The notes under the pieces are model-generated. The model was not told the origin of the DNA. It made no database searches and was given only the letters and a program-made list of their open reading frames with translations. Of a stretch of DNA of 64,000 nucleotides, positions 15,296-24,874 are shown piece after piece. Source of the DNA: an uncultured Acetobacteraceae bacterium (GTDB lineage Bacteria; Pseudomonadota; Alphaproteobacteria; Acetobacterales; Acetobacteraceae); the NCBI GenBank assembly GCA_903907955.1, contig CAIVPZ010000032.1, positions 1 through 64,000 on the forward strand. Reading direction: 5' to 3'. The position numbers were made by a program, and so were the translations under genes. The stretch's first letter is position 1, and every line of letters starts with the position of its first letter.

Positions 15296-15537
15296 TCGCC
15301 GAGCTGGTCGCCGGCGGCTGCGGCAGTTGGCGGGACGTGTGCGAGGGCATGGGGTTGGCCGAATACGCCGCGATGCAGCGGCACTGGGCCGACCATCCGC
15401 CGGTGCATCTGATGGCGGCGGCCTGGCTGGGCATCAAGCCGCGCGCCCGGCGCCGGCCCGCCGGGGATACCGGCGACATGGCGGCCCTGGTGGCAATGTT
15501 CGGCGGCGCGCCGGGCCGGCAGACGACCATTCGATAG
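15250..15537 (+). CDS. Frameshift extension of the tail assembly chaperone (gpT-like)
   Basis: This -1 frame encodes about 95 residues, 'GRIDDLIAELVAGGCG' and then 'SWRDVCEGMGLAEYAAMQRHW', ending at 15537. No ATG, and no GTG before 15328, can start it, while coding sense clearly begins before 15300, in the overlap. Together with gpG it would give a G-T fusion of about 199 residues. In lambda the T part binds tail tube subunits and brings them to the tape measure. Position, overlap and frame relation (-1) all match the lambda arrangement. Confidence 0.7.
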   Translation, partial: GSDGGQLTAGRIDDLIAELVAGGCGSWRDVCEGMGLAEYAAMQRHWADHPPVHLMAAAWLGIKPRARRRPAGDTGDMAALVAMFGGAPGRQTTIR

Positions 15538-15562
15538 GCAACCATTCGAGAGGCGGGCGCGC

Positions 15563-18511
15563 ATGAGCGACACCAGCGTCAACGTCACGATCGGCGGCAA
15601 TGCCAGCGCCTTCCAGGCGGCCTGCCAGTCGGCGGCGGCGCAGATGCAGGCGTTCCGCGCCACCGTCGCCGAGTTCTCGGCCGCGGTGGCGCAGGCGACC
15701 ACGGTGATGGGCGGCGCCTCGCCGGCGATGCAGCGGATGCAGGCGGCGGCAAACCTCGCCGCGATGGCGATGAAGGATACCGGCGCGGCGACGCAACAGG
15801 CCGGGGAGGCCGCGAAGACAGCGCAGGGCAGCATGTCGGGCGCGGCGGCGAGCATGCACGCGGCCGGCGCCGCCGCGACCGAAGCCGGGCACGGCGTCAA
15901 CAGCGGCATCCTGCGCGAACTGATCGTGCTCGGGCACGAGGGCATGAGCGGCAACTACAACCGCATCCCCGGCAGCTTCATGGTGCTGGCCGAGCGGGTG
16001 CACCTGACCAGCCTGGCCATGGTGGGCGGCGTCGCCGCCGCGGCGGGGCTGGGGCTGGCGTTCTACCATCTCGCCCGGAATGCCTATGAAGCCGAGATGG
16101 CGATGCGCGGGGTGTATGACGCCGCCCAGCTTCAGGGCCGCGGCGCGGTGGCGGCCGAGGCGGCCGCGCGGAAATGGGGCGCCGCGATGTATGCCACCGG
16201 CACGGTGAGCCAGTCGGCCGCCAACACGCTGGCGGGCGCGGTCGGCCGCATCGGCGGGCTGTCGGACCAGACGCGCGAGAAGCTGGCGGCGCTGGCGCCC
16301 GCGCTGGCCAACAGCGAGGCGATCGCCGGGCGCGATGCCGAGAAAACCGCCGAGGCGATGGAGAAGATTTTCGCCTCCACCCACGCGATGAGTGCCTTCG
16401 TGGACGAGAACCGTCTGCTGACGGCCGACCAGAAGCGGTCGTTCGATGCGGCACTGGCCACCAGGGACGCCTTCGCCGCGCAGAACATCGTGCTCGACGC
16501 GCTGGCCGCCCGCTACAAGGGGTTCGGGACGTTCGCGCAGGAAACGCGGGCGGCCTGGGACGATCTGAAGCACTCGCTGGCGCTGTCGATGGCGATGGTG
16601 CCGCACGAGACGCCGAAGCCGGCGCCGCTGCGCATCCCCGATGTCGGCACGCGGGCCGATGACGAGGCGACGCGCCGGCTGACCGCGGTGGAGGGCGAAT
16701 ACAACCGCACCCTGCGGGACACCGCGAAGCTGAAGGCGGACGAGAAGATACTGACCGACGCGCTCGCCGCCGCCGAGACCCCGGCGGCGAAGGCGCGGCT
16801 TCAGGCCGAACTGGACGACCTGCATGCGCAGCAGGAACTGCTGAAGGCGCGCGGCGATGCCTCCTGGGCGGAAAAGCAGCGGGCCGCGCTGGATGCCGTG
16901 GTGCTGAAGGCGACCGCCGGCGCCAAGACCACCGAGGCGCTGGAAAGGGACAAGGCGCAGGCGACGGTCGCGTTTTGGGACGGGGTTGCCAGACAGACCG
17001 GCATCACCGAAGCGGAACGTACCCAGGCGGTCGCGGCGGCGACGCAGGCGCGCATGGCGCTGCGGGCGCTGGAGGTGCGGCACGATGCCACCGGCGCCAG
17101 GGAAGGCGAGCAATCGCAGATCGCCGCGCTGTCGGCCGAGCAGGCGGCGCATCGCGAGAACTTCACCGAATGGATGGCGCTGGAACAGCGGAAGCTGGCG
17201 CTGCTGAAGGCGGCGCACGGCGAGGCCAGCGCGAACTATCAGCGCGAGCTGCGCGCCATGGAGACCTACGAGCGGGAATGGCGCGACAAGCAGGCGCAGG
17301 AAGCGCTCAAGGCGGTCGATGCCGAGAACCAGGCCGGCCAGAAGGGCTTGCAGGCAACCCAGTCGCGCCTGTCGCAAGAGGTCTCTGAGCAGCAGCTTAC
17401 GAAGAGCCAGGAAGTCGCGCTGGCCGAGGCGGCGGCGCTCAGGGAATACGCCATCGAACTGACGCGGCTGAGCAACTTCGCCGCGACGCTCGACAAGGAG
17501 ACGGCTGCCTACCGGACCGCGAAGGAGCAGCAGCTCAAGCTGGCGGCGCAATTCGGCGCGGAGATGGCGGCGCTCGACGCCAGGGAGGCGGCGGCGGCAC
17601 GGGACGCGGCGCAGCGCGTGATGCAGGAATATACCGGCGCCTTCGACCGCATCGGCTCAACCGCCGAACGCACCATCGGCAGCCTGATCACCGGCCAGAC
17701 CACCTGGAAGAAAGCCGAAATGCAGGTTGCCGGCGCGGTGGTCGATGCTTTCACCAGCATGTGCATGACCATGGTCGGCAAATGGGCGGTGATGGAACTG
17801 GCGAAGACCAGCACGACCGAAGCCGGGCTGGCCACCCGCAAGGCGGTGGAAGTCGCGCAGGAGAACGGCTCAACCGGCCTGGCGGTGCTGCTGGCGCGCT
17901 GGCTTGGATTGGAGACCGGCAAGACGGCGGCGACTGGCGCACAGGCAGCGGCCAGGACCGGCATTCAGGCATCCGCCGACGTGACGGCCGCGGCGGCGGC
18001 GGCGGCGGCCAACACCACCGAAGCGCTGTCCTATGCGGGGGTCGGCGCGGCGGCAGCGGGGGCGTCGGTGGCGGCGATCCCCATTACCGGGTGGGCGATG
18101 GCCCCCGGCGTCGCGGCCGAAACCTTCGCCACGCTGGCGGCCTTCGGCGCGATGGCCTCGGCTGAAGGCGGCTGGGGCACGGTGCCGATGGACGGCATGA
18201 TCGCCCAGTTGCACAAGAACGAGATGGTGCTGCCGGCGCAATATGCGCAGGTGATCCGCGACATGGCGGCGCCGGCCAACGGCAACGCGCCGCGCTGGTC
18301 GCTGCCGCCAGGGAACACGGCGGCGCGGGCGCTGGCGGGCGGCCCCGGCGGCGGCGCCGCCGCGGCGGCCGGCGGCGACACCCACGTGCACTTCAACGTC
18401 TCGGCGATGGACGGGCCGAGCGTGGCGGCCTGGATCAACGGCAATGCCGCGCACATCGCCCGCACCGTCGCCCGCTATGCGGCGAGCAACCCGAGCGTGC
18501 GGCCGGCATGA
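15563..18511 (+). CDS. Tail tape measure protein
   Basis: This 982-residue protein is the longest virion protein in the tail module except the tip. It begins with Ala/Gln-rich helices (about 1-110), has long coiled-coil stretches rich in Ala, Lys, Glu and Gln (about 360-700), hydrophobic helices near 820-870, and the C-terminal tape measure motif 'GGWGTVPMDGMIAQLHKNEMVLPAQYA' near residue 870-900. Using the usual 0.15 nm per residue, the tail would be roughly 145 nm long, which fits a siphovirus rather than a contractile myovirus. It follows the chaperone pair and overlaps the next gene. Confidence 0.88.
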   Translation: MSDTSVNVTIGGNASAFQAACQSAAAQMQAFRATVAEFSAAVAQATTVMGGASPAMQRMQAAANLAAMAMKDTGAATQQAGEAAKTAQGSMSGAAASMHAAGAAATEAGHGVNSGILRELIVLGHEGMSGNYNRIPGSFMVLAERVHLTSLAMVGGVAAAAGLGLAFYHLARNAYEAEMAMRGVYDAAQLQGRGAVAAEAAARKWGAAMYATGTVSQSAANTLAGAVGRIGGLSDQTREKLAALAPALANSEAIAGRDAEKTAEAMEKIFASTHAMSAFVDENRLLTADQKRSFDAALATRDAFAAQNIVLDALAARYKGFGTFAQETRAAWDDLKHSLALSMAMVPHETPKPAPLRIPDVGTRADDEATRRLTAVEGEYNRTLRDTAKLKADEKILTDALAAAETPAAKARLQAELDDLHAQQELLKARGDASWAEKQRAALDAVVLKATAGAKTTEALERDKAQATVAFWDGVARQTGITEAERTQAVAAATQARMALRALEVRHDATGAREGEQSQIAALSAEQAAHRENFTEWMALEQRKLALLKAAHGEASANYQRELRAMETYEREWRDKQAQEALKAVDAENQAGQKGLQATQSRLSQEVSEQQLTKSQEVALAEAAALREYAIELTRLSNFAATLDKETAAYRTAKEQQLKLAAQFGAEMAALDAREAAAARDAAQRVMQEYTGAFDRIGSTAERTIGSLITGQTTWKKAEMQVAGAVVDAFTSMCMTMVGKWAVMELAKTSTTEAGLATRKAVEVAQENGSTGLAVLLARWLGLETGKTAATGAQAAARTGIQASADVTAAAAAAAANTTEALSYAGVGAAAAGASVAAIPITGWAMAPGVAAETFATLAAFGAMASAEGGWGTVPMDGMIAQLHKNEMVLPAQYAQVIRDMAAPANGNAPRWSLPPGNTAARALAGGPGGGAAAAAGGDTHVHFNVSAMDGPSVAAWINGNAAHIARTVARYAASNPSVRPA

Positions 18512-19101
18512 CCCTGCCGATCTTCCCGACGCTGCCGGGCATCACCTGGCCGATCACACGCTCGGCGCTGTGGTCGACCATCCGGCAGGAGTCGATCAGC
18601 GGGCTGGAAACCCGGCTGCAGCAATGGAGCTACCCGCGCTACAAGTATCAGATGCCGCTCGAAGTGCTGCGCGCCGCCGCGGCGTGGCAGGAAATGCAGG
18701 CGCTGGAGGCGTTCTTCAACAGCGTCGGCGGCAGCGCCCAGGTGTTCTACTACAGCGACCCCGGCGACAACGCGGTCACGGCGCAGGGGATCGGCCTGGG
18801 CAACGGCAGCACCACGGCATTCCAGCTGGTGCGGTCGCTCGGCGGCTTCACCGTGCCGGTGTTCGCCCCGGCCGCCGCGTCCATCTATGTGGCCGGGGTG
18901 CTGCAAGGCACCGGCGTTTCCGTCAACAGCGCCACCGGCCAGGTGACCTTCACCGCCGCCCCGGCCGCAGGCGCGCCGCTGACCTGGACCGGAACCTTCT
19001 ACTGGCCCTGCCGGTTCGATGACGATCAGATCGACTTCGATGAATTCATGTTCCAGTTGTGGAGCGTGAAATCGTTGAAGTTCTCGACGGTGAAGCTGTG
19101 A
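18508..19101 (+). CDS. DUF2460 distal tail protein (GTA gp12-like)
   Basis: The 197-residue protein begins 'MTLPIFPTLPGITWPITRSALWST', typical of DUF2460 proteins, and ends 'FYWPCRFDDDQIDFDEFMFQLWSVKSLKF'. In the Rhodobacter gene transfer agent the homologue (gp12) links the tail tube to the baseplate. A central segment with 'GNGSTTAFQLV...VYVAGVLQGTGVSVNSATGQVTFT'-like repeats is a beta insertion common in this family. The stop overlaps a GTG start of the next gene. Confidence 0.85.
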   Translation: MTLPIFPTLPGITWPITRSALWSTIRQESISGLETRLQQWSYPRYKYQMPLEVLRAAAAWQEMQALEAFFNSVGGSAQVFYYSDPGDNAVTAQGIGLGNGSTTAFQLVRSLGGFTVPVFAPAAASIYVAGVLQGTGVSVNSATGQVTFTAAPAAGAPLTWTGTFYWPCRFDDDQIDFDEFMFQLWSVKSLKFSTVKL

Positions 19102-20042
19102 AGACGCCCATCTGGGAGGCTTCCGCCGGCGCCACGCTGGCGCTGCTCGCCACCAGGTCGTTCGTGTTCGCCGATCTCTACACGATCACGCCGCTGTTTG
19201 GCGGCGCCGCGCTGCGCTACACGACGGCCGACATCGACATGAGCGACGGCGTCCACACCTACAGCCACGGCGGCCCGCTGTTCGACCAGGCGCAATCCGC
19301 CGGAAGCCGCCCGGTCGCGCACTGGAAGGTCGGCCTCGATGTCGATACCTGGAATGTGGTGATCCAGCCGCGCACCGTCGATCCGATCACCGGCGCCGCC
19401 TATCCCGACAGGATCGGCGCATTGCCCTGGGCCGCCGCCGCCCGCGCCGGCTTTCTCGACGGCGCCGTGGTGACGGTGGACCGGGCGATCCTGCCGGCCT
19501 GGCCATCCTGGCCGTTCACGCCGCCGGCAGTGCCGACCGGGGTGTTGCGCGTGTTCGCCGGCCGCGTCGCCGAAATGGATGTTGGCCGCACGCAGATCAC
19601 CATGGCGCTGAACTCGCACCTGGAGTTGCTGGGCATGCAGATGCCGCGCAACCTGTACCAGGCGCCGTGCACCCACATCCTGTTCGATGCCGGCTGCACG
19701 CTGGCGGCAGCCGCGTTCGGGGTCGGCGGCAGCATTGCGGCGGCCACCGCCGGCGCGGTGATCTATGCCGGCGTGTCGCCGCCGGCCGGGTCCTCCGGCA
19801 CGTTCGCGCTGGGGCGGGTGACGATGACCAGCGGGCAGAGCGCCGGCCTGTCGCGCAGCGTGCGCGCCTGGGGGGCGGGCTGGTTCCAGTTGCTCGCCCC
19901 GTTCCCGTTCGCGCCGCAGCCGGGCGACACGCTGACCGCCTGGCCGGGCTGCGACAAATCGATGGCCACCTGCACCGGGTTCGGCAACGTCGCCAATTTC
20001 GGCGGCTGCCCCTTCATCCCCGCGCCCGAGCTGGCCGTATGA
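19098..20042 (+). CDS. DUF2163 tail hub protein (GTA gp13-like)
   Basis: The 314-residue protein starts at GTG 19098 inside the upstream stop (GTGA). N-terminal 'ATRSFVFADLYTITPLFGGAALRYTTADIDM' and the late 'PRNLYQAPCTHILFDAGC' plus 'GCDKSMATCTGFGNVANFGGCPFIP' with paired cysteines are characteristic of DUF2163; the cysteines bind an iron-sulfur cluster or metal in GTA baseplates. It would sit between distal tail protein and tip peptidase. An upstream in-frame ATG at 19059 lies inside the previous gene and is less likely. Confidence 0.85.
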   Translation: MKTPIWEASAGATLALLATRSFVFADLYTITPLFGGAALRYTTADIDMSDGVHTYSHGGPLFDQAQSAGSRPVAHWKVGLDVDTWNVVIQPRTVDPITGAAYPDRIGALPWAAAARAGFLDGAVVTVDRAILPAWPSWPFTPPAVPTGVLRVFAGRVAEMDVGRTQITMALNSHLELLGMQMPRNLYQAPCTHILFDAGCTLAAAAFGVGGSIAAATAGAVIYAGVSPPAGSSGTFALGRVTMTSGQSAGLSRSVRAWGAGWFQLLAPFPFAPQPGDTLTAWPGCDKSMATCTGFGNVANFGGCPFIPAPELAV

Positions 20043-20509
20043 CCGAAGCGGAGCAACGCACCGCCGTGGTGGCCGAGGCGCGATCCTTCATCGGCACGCG
20101 CTACCACCACATGGGCCGCATCAAGGTGGCGCGCGATCCGCATGGCGCCATCACCGATTGCGGCGGCGTCGATTGCGCGACGCTGCTGGCCGAGGTGTTC
20201 GCCCGGGCGGGCGCCATCCTGCCGGTGCGGATCGCGCATTACCCGCCGGACTGGCATCTGCACCGCGGCGCCGAGCGCTATCTGTCGCAACTCGAGTCGG
20301 TCGCCCACCCGGTCGAGGAAGCCGCCGTGCGGCCGGGCGACATCGTGCTGTATCGCTACGGCCGCGCCTGGAGCCATGGCGCCATCGTGGTTGATCCGGG
20401 CTGGCCCGCCATCGTGCACGCCTTCTGGACGACGGGCTGCGTGCATCCGGACCGCGGCGACGGCGGCGAGCTGGCGGATCGTCCGCGCCGCTTCTTCAGC
20501 GTGTGGTGA
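20039..20509 (+). CDS. NlpC/P60 tail-associated peptidase (GTA gp14-like)
   Basis: The 156-residue enzyme should cut peptidoglycan peptides during DNA entry. The catalytic Cys is in 'DCGGVDCATLLAEVF' (about residue 43) and the His in 'WSHGAIVVD' (about 115). 'ARSFIGTRYHHMGRIKV' is the N-terminal NlpC/P60 helix-strand. It follows DUF2163 with an ATGA overlap and precedes the tip protein, the same order as gp12-gp15 of gene transfer agents. Confidence 0.88.
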   Translation: MTEAEQRTAVVAEARSFIGTRYHHMGRIKVARDPHGAITDCGGVDCATLLAEVFARAGAILPVRIAHYPPDWHLHRGAERYLSQLESVAHPVEEAAVRPGDIVLYRYGRAWSHGAIVVDPGWPAIVHAFWTTGCVHPDRGDGGELADRPRRFFSVW

Positions 20510-20512
20510 CGC

Positions 20513-23500
20513 ATGTTCGGATCATCATCGTCATCGAACACCACCCCGCCGGCGGCGAAACTGCGTGTGCAGACCTCGGTTGCCGGCCTGCCGCGGCCGA
20601 TCGTCTGGGGGCAGGCGCGCATTTCCGGCAATCTGCTCTGGTATGGCGATTTCCACGCCTGGCAGGCCGGCAGCGGCGGCAAGGGTGGCGGCAAGGGCGG
20701 CAGCGGCGGCAAGGGCGGCGGCGGATCGGGCTACAACTATGCCGTCTCGATCATCCTCGGGATTTGCGAGGGGCCTGCATCCGCCACCGGCAGGCTGTGG
20801 TCTGATCAGAAGACAACCACGCTGGCGAAAGCCGGACTGACCTGGTTCAGCGGCACGTATGCACAGGCTGAATGGGGCTGGACCGCGGCGCGCCATCCAT
20901 CGCAGTCGGTGGCCTATCGCGGCCTGGCCTACGCGGCCGGACGGCTGGGGCTGGGCACCTCGCCATCGCTGCCGAACATGACGCTGGAGGTGATCGGGCC
21001 GTCCGACGCGCCGATCCAGGCCGCGCTGGTGGCGGCCGGCGATGTGGATGCGGGGCCGGACGCGGCACCGGATTACTGCATCGCCGACTACCTCACCAAC
21101 CCGCATTACGGCGCCGGGTTTCCGGCGTCGTTCATCGGCGACCTGACGGTCTGGCGGAATTTCTGCCTGAGCTATGGCATCGTGGTGTCGCCGGCACTCG
21201 ACACGCAGCAGGAAGGCCGCCAGTTCATCACCGACCTGATGACGGCGACCGCCTCCGAAGTGGTCTGGAGCAGCGGCAAGCTGACCGTCGTGCCCTACGG
21301 CGACATGCCGAATACCGGCTATGGCCACACCTACACGCCGCCGGGCGCGCCGCTGTTCAGCCTGAACGACGACGATTTCAAATCGCCGCAGGGCGGCAAC
21401 CCGAACAGCGTGGCGAGTTCATCCGCCGCCGATCCGGTGCAGGTCACGCGCAAGCGGCCGTCCGAGCAGATGAACCAGGTCAGCGTCGAATATCTCCAGC
21501 GCAGCGGTGCCTACAATCCGACCATCGTCGTCGCGACGGACGACGCGGCGGTGAACGATTTCGGCCTGCGGCCGGCCACCAAGACGACGCCGCACATGAT
21601 CTGCGACCGCATCGCGGCGCAGGCCTCGGCGCAACTGCAGCTCGGCCGCCAGCAGGTGCGGAACACCTACACGTTCACGGTCGGGCCGGAATACATCGTG
21701 CTCGACCCGATGGACATCGTCGCCATCAGCGATGCCGTCCTTGGCCTGGTCGCCCAATGGGTGCGCATCACCGAAATCACCGAGCAGCAGAATGGCTGCC
21801 TGGTCATCACCGCCGAGGATTACCTGGAAGGCACCGGCGCGCCGGCGCTGCATGCCGATCAGGCCAGCCTCGGCGCCGTGCCGCAGGCCAATTCGGACGC
21901 GGGCGCCACCACCCAGCTGGTGATCTGGGAGCCGACCTACGCACTGTCCGGCGCGTTCGAGGTGTGGCTGGCGCCGGCCGGCATCACCAACTGGGCCGGC
22001 GCCGACATCTGGGTGAGCGGCGACGGCAATTCCTACACCTATGCCGGCACGCTGGCCGGGGCCGCCGCCTGCGGCGTGCTGACCGCGGCGCTGCCGGCCG
22101 TTCCGATGGCGGTGGCCGGCGCCACGATCGACGCCGCCAATACGCTGGCGGTCGATATGGGCAACAGCGGCGCGCAACTGCTGAGCGTCACCCAGGCCGA
22201 CGCGCTCAATGCCAACGCGGTCTGCTACGTGGACGGCGAATACCTGTCGTTCCAGACGGCGACGCTGACTTCCGGCGCGGCCTACGCCCTCACCTGGCTG
22301 GTGCGCGGGCTGTACGACACCACCGCCACCGCGCATTCCGCCGGCGCGGCCGTGGTGAAGCTGGTGCCCGGGTCGGTGCTGCGGTTCGCGCTGTCCAGCG
22401 ACCGGGTCGGGCAGCAGTTCTTCTTCAAGGTGCTGCCGCTGAATTACTGGGGCGGCGGCCAGCCGTCGCTCGCGGACGTGCCGGCCTGGCCCTACACGGT
22501 GCGGGGCACCGCCCTGGCGCAGCCGCTGGTGAACGTCACCGGGCTGACCGCGGCGGCGCTCGGCGCCTACACCTATCTGTCGTGGCAGACGATCTCCGAC
22601 TTCCGCGCCGTGCTCTATGAAATCCGCATGGGGGCGAGCTGGGCCACCGCCATGTTCATCGCCCGGGTCGGCAACCCGCCCTATGTGGTGCCGAGCACCG
22701 GCACCTTCTGGGTTGCCGGCTATTCCAACCCCGAGCCGGATATCGTCGCCTACAGCGCCACGCCGTCCAGCATCGTGGTGGGAACGTCGTTTCAGACGTC
22801 CTACCCGCCGCTGAAGGTCAGCTACGACGAATACGCGACGGGATGGACCGGCGCCATTACCGGCGCCCTGGCCGGCGTGGGGGGGCTTCTGCAGACCTCC
22901 GGCAGCGGCGCCTATGAAGTGCCGGCCGGCCACCAGATCGACATCGGCCGGGTGGCCGCGGCCGACGTGCTGATCGTCTGGGCCGCAATCGGCGCGTCCG
23001 TTGCCGCCGCCAGCGTGCTCACGGTCGCCGACTGGCTGGGCGATGCCGACATCCTCGGGTGGTCGCTGGCGGGCGCCATCTCGGCGCAGCCGCAGATCGC
23101 CATCAGCCAGGACGCGGTGACGTGGGGCGCGTGGCAGGACTATGTGCCCGGCGCCTATACCGGCCGGAAATTCAAGGCGCGGATGCAGGTGGCATCAACC
23201 AATCCGGCGGCCGTCGCGATCCTGGAGGGCTTCGCCTTCACGGTCGCGCCGCCGGTGCGCGCCGACCACTGCACGCTGTCGGTGCCGGCCGGCGGCCTGG
23301 CGGTCGCCTACACGCCGGACGGTGCCGCGACGGCAGCGGCGTTCCTCTGCGGCCCGATCGGCAGCGGAACCCTGCCGGCGCTGGGCGGCACCATCGTCGG
23401 CGCCTCGGCCGGCGACGATCTCGTCATCACCGGGGCGTCGCTGTCGGGCTGCACCGTCCGGGTCTTCAACGCCGGCGCCGGCGTGGCGCGCACCGTCAGC

Positions 23501-23521
23501 CTTGTTGCGGAGGGGTTCTGA
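20513..23521 (+). CDS. Large tail tip/host-recognition protein (phage-tail_3, J-like)
   Basis: The 1002-residue protein starts 'MFGSSSSSNTTPPAAKLRVQTSVAGLPRPIVWGQARI', followed by a Gly/Lys linker (GGKGGGKGGSGGKGGGG, about residues 55-75) and a 'YNYAVSIILGICEGP' strand, as in lambda J/GTA gp15-type tip proteins. The central part (about 180-450) fits the phage-tail_3 domain: 'CIADYLTNPHYGAGFP', 'FITDLMTATASEVVWSSGKLTVVPY', 'QTRKRPSEQMNQVSVEY'-like segment. The C-terminal half is beta-rich and may bind the receptor. It caps the tail and is the main candidate for host range. Confidence 0.82.
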   Translation: MFGSSSSSNTTPPAAKLRVQTSVAGLPRPIVWGQARISGNLLWYGDFHAWQAGSGGKGGGKGGSGGKGGGGSGYNYAVSIILGICEGPASATGRLWSDQKTTTLAKAGLTWFSGTYAQAEWGWTAARHPSQSVAYRGLAYAAGRLGLGTSPSLPNMTLEVIGPSDAPIQAALVAAGDVDAGPDAAPDYCIADYLTNPHYGAGFPASFIGDLTVWRNFCLSYGIVVSPALDTQQEGRQFITDLMTATASEVVWSSGKLTVVPYGDMPNTGYGHTYTPPGAPLFSLNDDDFKSPQGGNPNSVASSSAADPVQVTRKRPSEQMNQVSVEYLQRSGAYNPTIVVATDDAAVNDFGLRPATKTTPHMICDRIAAQASAQLQLGRQQVRNTYTFTVGPEYIVLDPMDIVAISDAVLGLVAQWVRITEITEQQNGCLVITAEDYLEGTGAPALHADQASLGAVPQANSDAGATTQLVIWEPTYALSGAFEVWLAPAGITNWAGADIWVSGDGNSYTYAGTLAGAAACGVLTAALPAVPMAVAGATIDAANTLAVDMGNSGAQLLSVTQADALNANAVCYVDGEYLSFQTATLTSGAAYALTWLVRGLYDTTATAHSAGAAVVKLVPGSVLRFALSSDRVGQQFFFKVLPLNYWGGGQPSLADVPAWPYTVRGTALAQPLVNVTGLTAAALGAYTYLSWQTISDFRAVLYEIRMGASWATAMFIARVGNPPYVVPSTGTFWVAGYSNPEPDIVAYSATPSSIVVGTSFQTSYPPLKVSYDEYATGWTGAITGALAGVGGLLQTSGSGAYEVPAGHQIDIGRVAAADVLIVWAAIGASVAAASVLTVADWLGDADILGWSLAGAISAQPQIAISQDAVTWGAWQDYVPGAYTGRKFKARMQVASTNPAAVAILEGFAFTVAPPVRADHCTLSVPAGGLAVAYTPDGAATAAAFLCGPIGSGTLPALGGTIVGASAGDDLVITGASLSGCTVRVFNAGAGVARTVSLVAEGF

Positions 23522-23524
23522 ACC

Positions 23525-24874
23525 ATGGGTTCGCTGACTTTCGGCACGACCGGCACGATCTCCGGCCTGGCCAACAACATGCAGGGCAACGCGATCGCCG
23601 CCGGGCTGGCGACGATGAGCCAGGGGGCGACGGCGCCGACCGCCGCCTCCACCGGGCTGACGTCGATCGCCGGCCTGTGGTGGCACGACACCGGGACCAA
23701 TCTGGTCAAGCTGCGCGATCAGGCCGATACGGCGTGGATCGTGATCGGCTCGATCAACGAGACGACGAAGCTGTTCACGGCGGCGCTGGACGGGCCGACG
23801 ATTACGAATGGAATGACGATTACCGGGCCTGCGGGCGGGGCTGCACGCTACGTTATCCTCGAAACCGCAGGCTCGCCCCGGTGGGGAATGGGGATCGATT
23901 CTTCCCCGGAGACGGGATCGAACGGCGGGAGCAACTGGCACGTTCCCCGATACAACGACGCTGGCGCCTGGATTGATGATCCGATCAACATCTCCCGTGC
24001 GACGGGGGTCGTGGCGTTTGCGCACACGCCGACCGCGCCAACGCCGTCGCCCGGTGACAACAGCACGAACGCCGCCAGCACCGCCTTCGTGGCAGCGGCG
24101 GTCGCTGCTGCCATGGGCGCGGCGCCTGCTGCGCTGGCGCACTTCTCCAGGCTGAAAATCCAGGTCACCGGCAACGCCGCGCTGACCGTATTCGCGGCCA
24201 CCGTGGGGATGTGCAACGCGGCCGGTGCGGGCATTGCCGCGGCGCTGAGCGCGACGGCTGGCACCGGCGCGGCCGGCCTGAACGGCCTGGATACCGGGGC
24301 CGTCGCCGCCTCGACGTGGTACTACGTGTGGGCCGTCGGCAACGGCACGACCGCGGGGGTGGTGCTGTCCACCAGTTCCGCGGCCCCGAACAGCGCGATT
24401 ACCGCGACCTATCCCTACTACGCGCGCATCGGCGCGGTGCGGACGAACGGCAGCGGCAATCTGCTGGGCACGCTGCAGGTCGGGCGCCGGGCACAGTATG
24501 TTGTCGGCGGCCCCAACGTCGCCGGCCTGCCGCAGATGGCAAGCGGGACAGCGGGCAGCGCCACCACGCCGACATTTGTCTCCGTCAGCACATCGTCGTT
24601 CGTCCCGCCGACTGCGGGCGCCATTGACGTCGGTTTGGTGCAGCCGACCATTGCGGCCGGCTACAAGGCCATTGTGGCGCCGAATGGCAGCTACGGAAAC
24701 ACCAGCGGCAGCGGCGGAGCCAACTTCCCGCCGCTCATGGCGTCAGGCTCCGGCAGCAGTGGCTCCGTATCTGTGGTTTCGCGCCTGATGACGCTGGAAA
24801 GCGCCAACATATATTGGGCGTCGGACCACGGCGCGTACGTTGTGCAATGCCATGGCTGGGAGGATAACCTGTGA
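23525..24874 (+). CDS. Tail fibre protein
   Basis: The 449-residue protein begins with a repeated phage fibre motif, 'TSIAGLWWHDTGTNLVKLRDQADTAWIVIG' (about residues 45-78), and later has 'TPSPGDNSTNAASTAFVAAAV' (about 175-195), another common fibre signature. The rest is Gly/Ala/Thr-rich beta structure ending in a probable knob. It likely trimerises and contacts the cell surface. The stop overlaps the next start codon. Confidence 0.75.
   Translation: MGSLTFGTTGTISGLANNMQGNAIAAGLATMSQGATAPTAASTGLTSIAGLWWHDTGTNLVKLRDQADTAWIVIGSINETTKLFTAALDGPTITNGMTITGPAGGAARYVILETAGSPRWGMGIDSSPETGSNGGSNWHVPRYNDAGAWIDDPINISRATGVVAFAHTPTAPTPSPGDNSTNAASTAFVAAAVAAAMGAAPAALAHFSRLKIQVTGNAALTVFAATVGMCNAAGAGIAAALSATAGTGAAGLNGLDTGAVAASTWYYVWAVGNGTTAGVVLSTSSAAPNSAITATYPYYARIGAVRTNGSGNLLGTLQVGRRAQYVVGGPNVAGLPQMASGTAGSATTPTFVSVSTSSFVPPTAGAIDVGLVQPTIAAGYKAIVAPNGSYGNTSGSGGANFPPLMASGSGSSGSVSVVSRLMTLESANIYWASDHGAYVVQCHGWEDNL

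Noticed and set aside
15337-15537. Independent 66-codon gene starting at ATG 15337
   Set aside because: Coding sense clearly begins before 15300 in the same frame, so an internal start would discard a conserved-looking N-terminal part; a frameshift explains it better.
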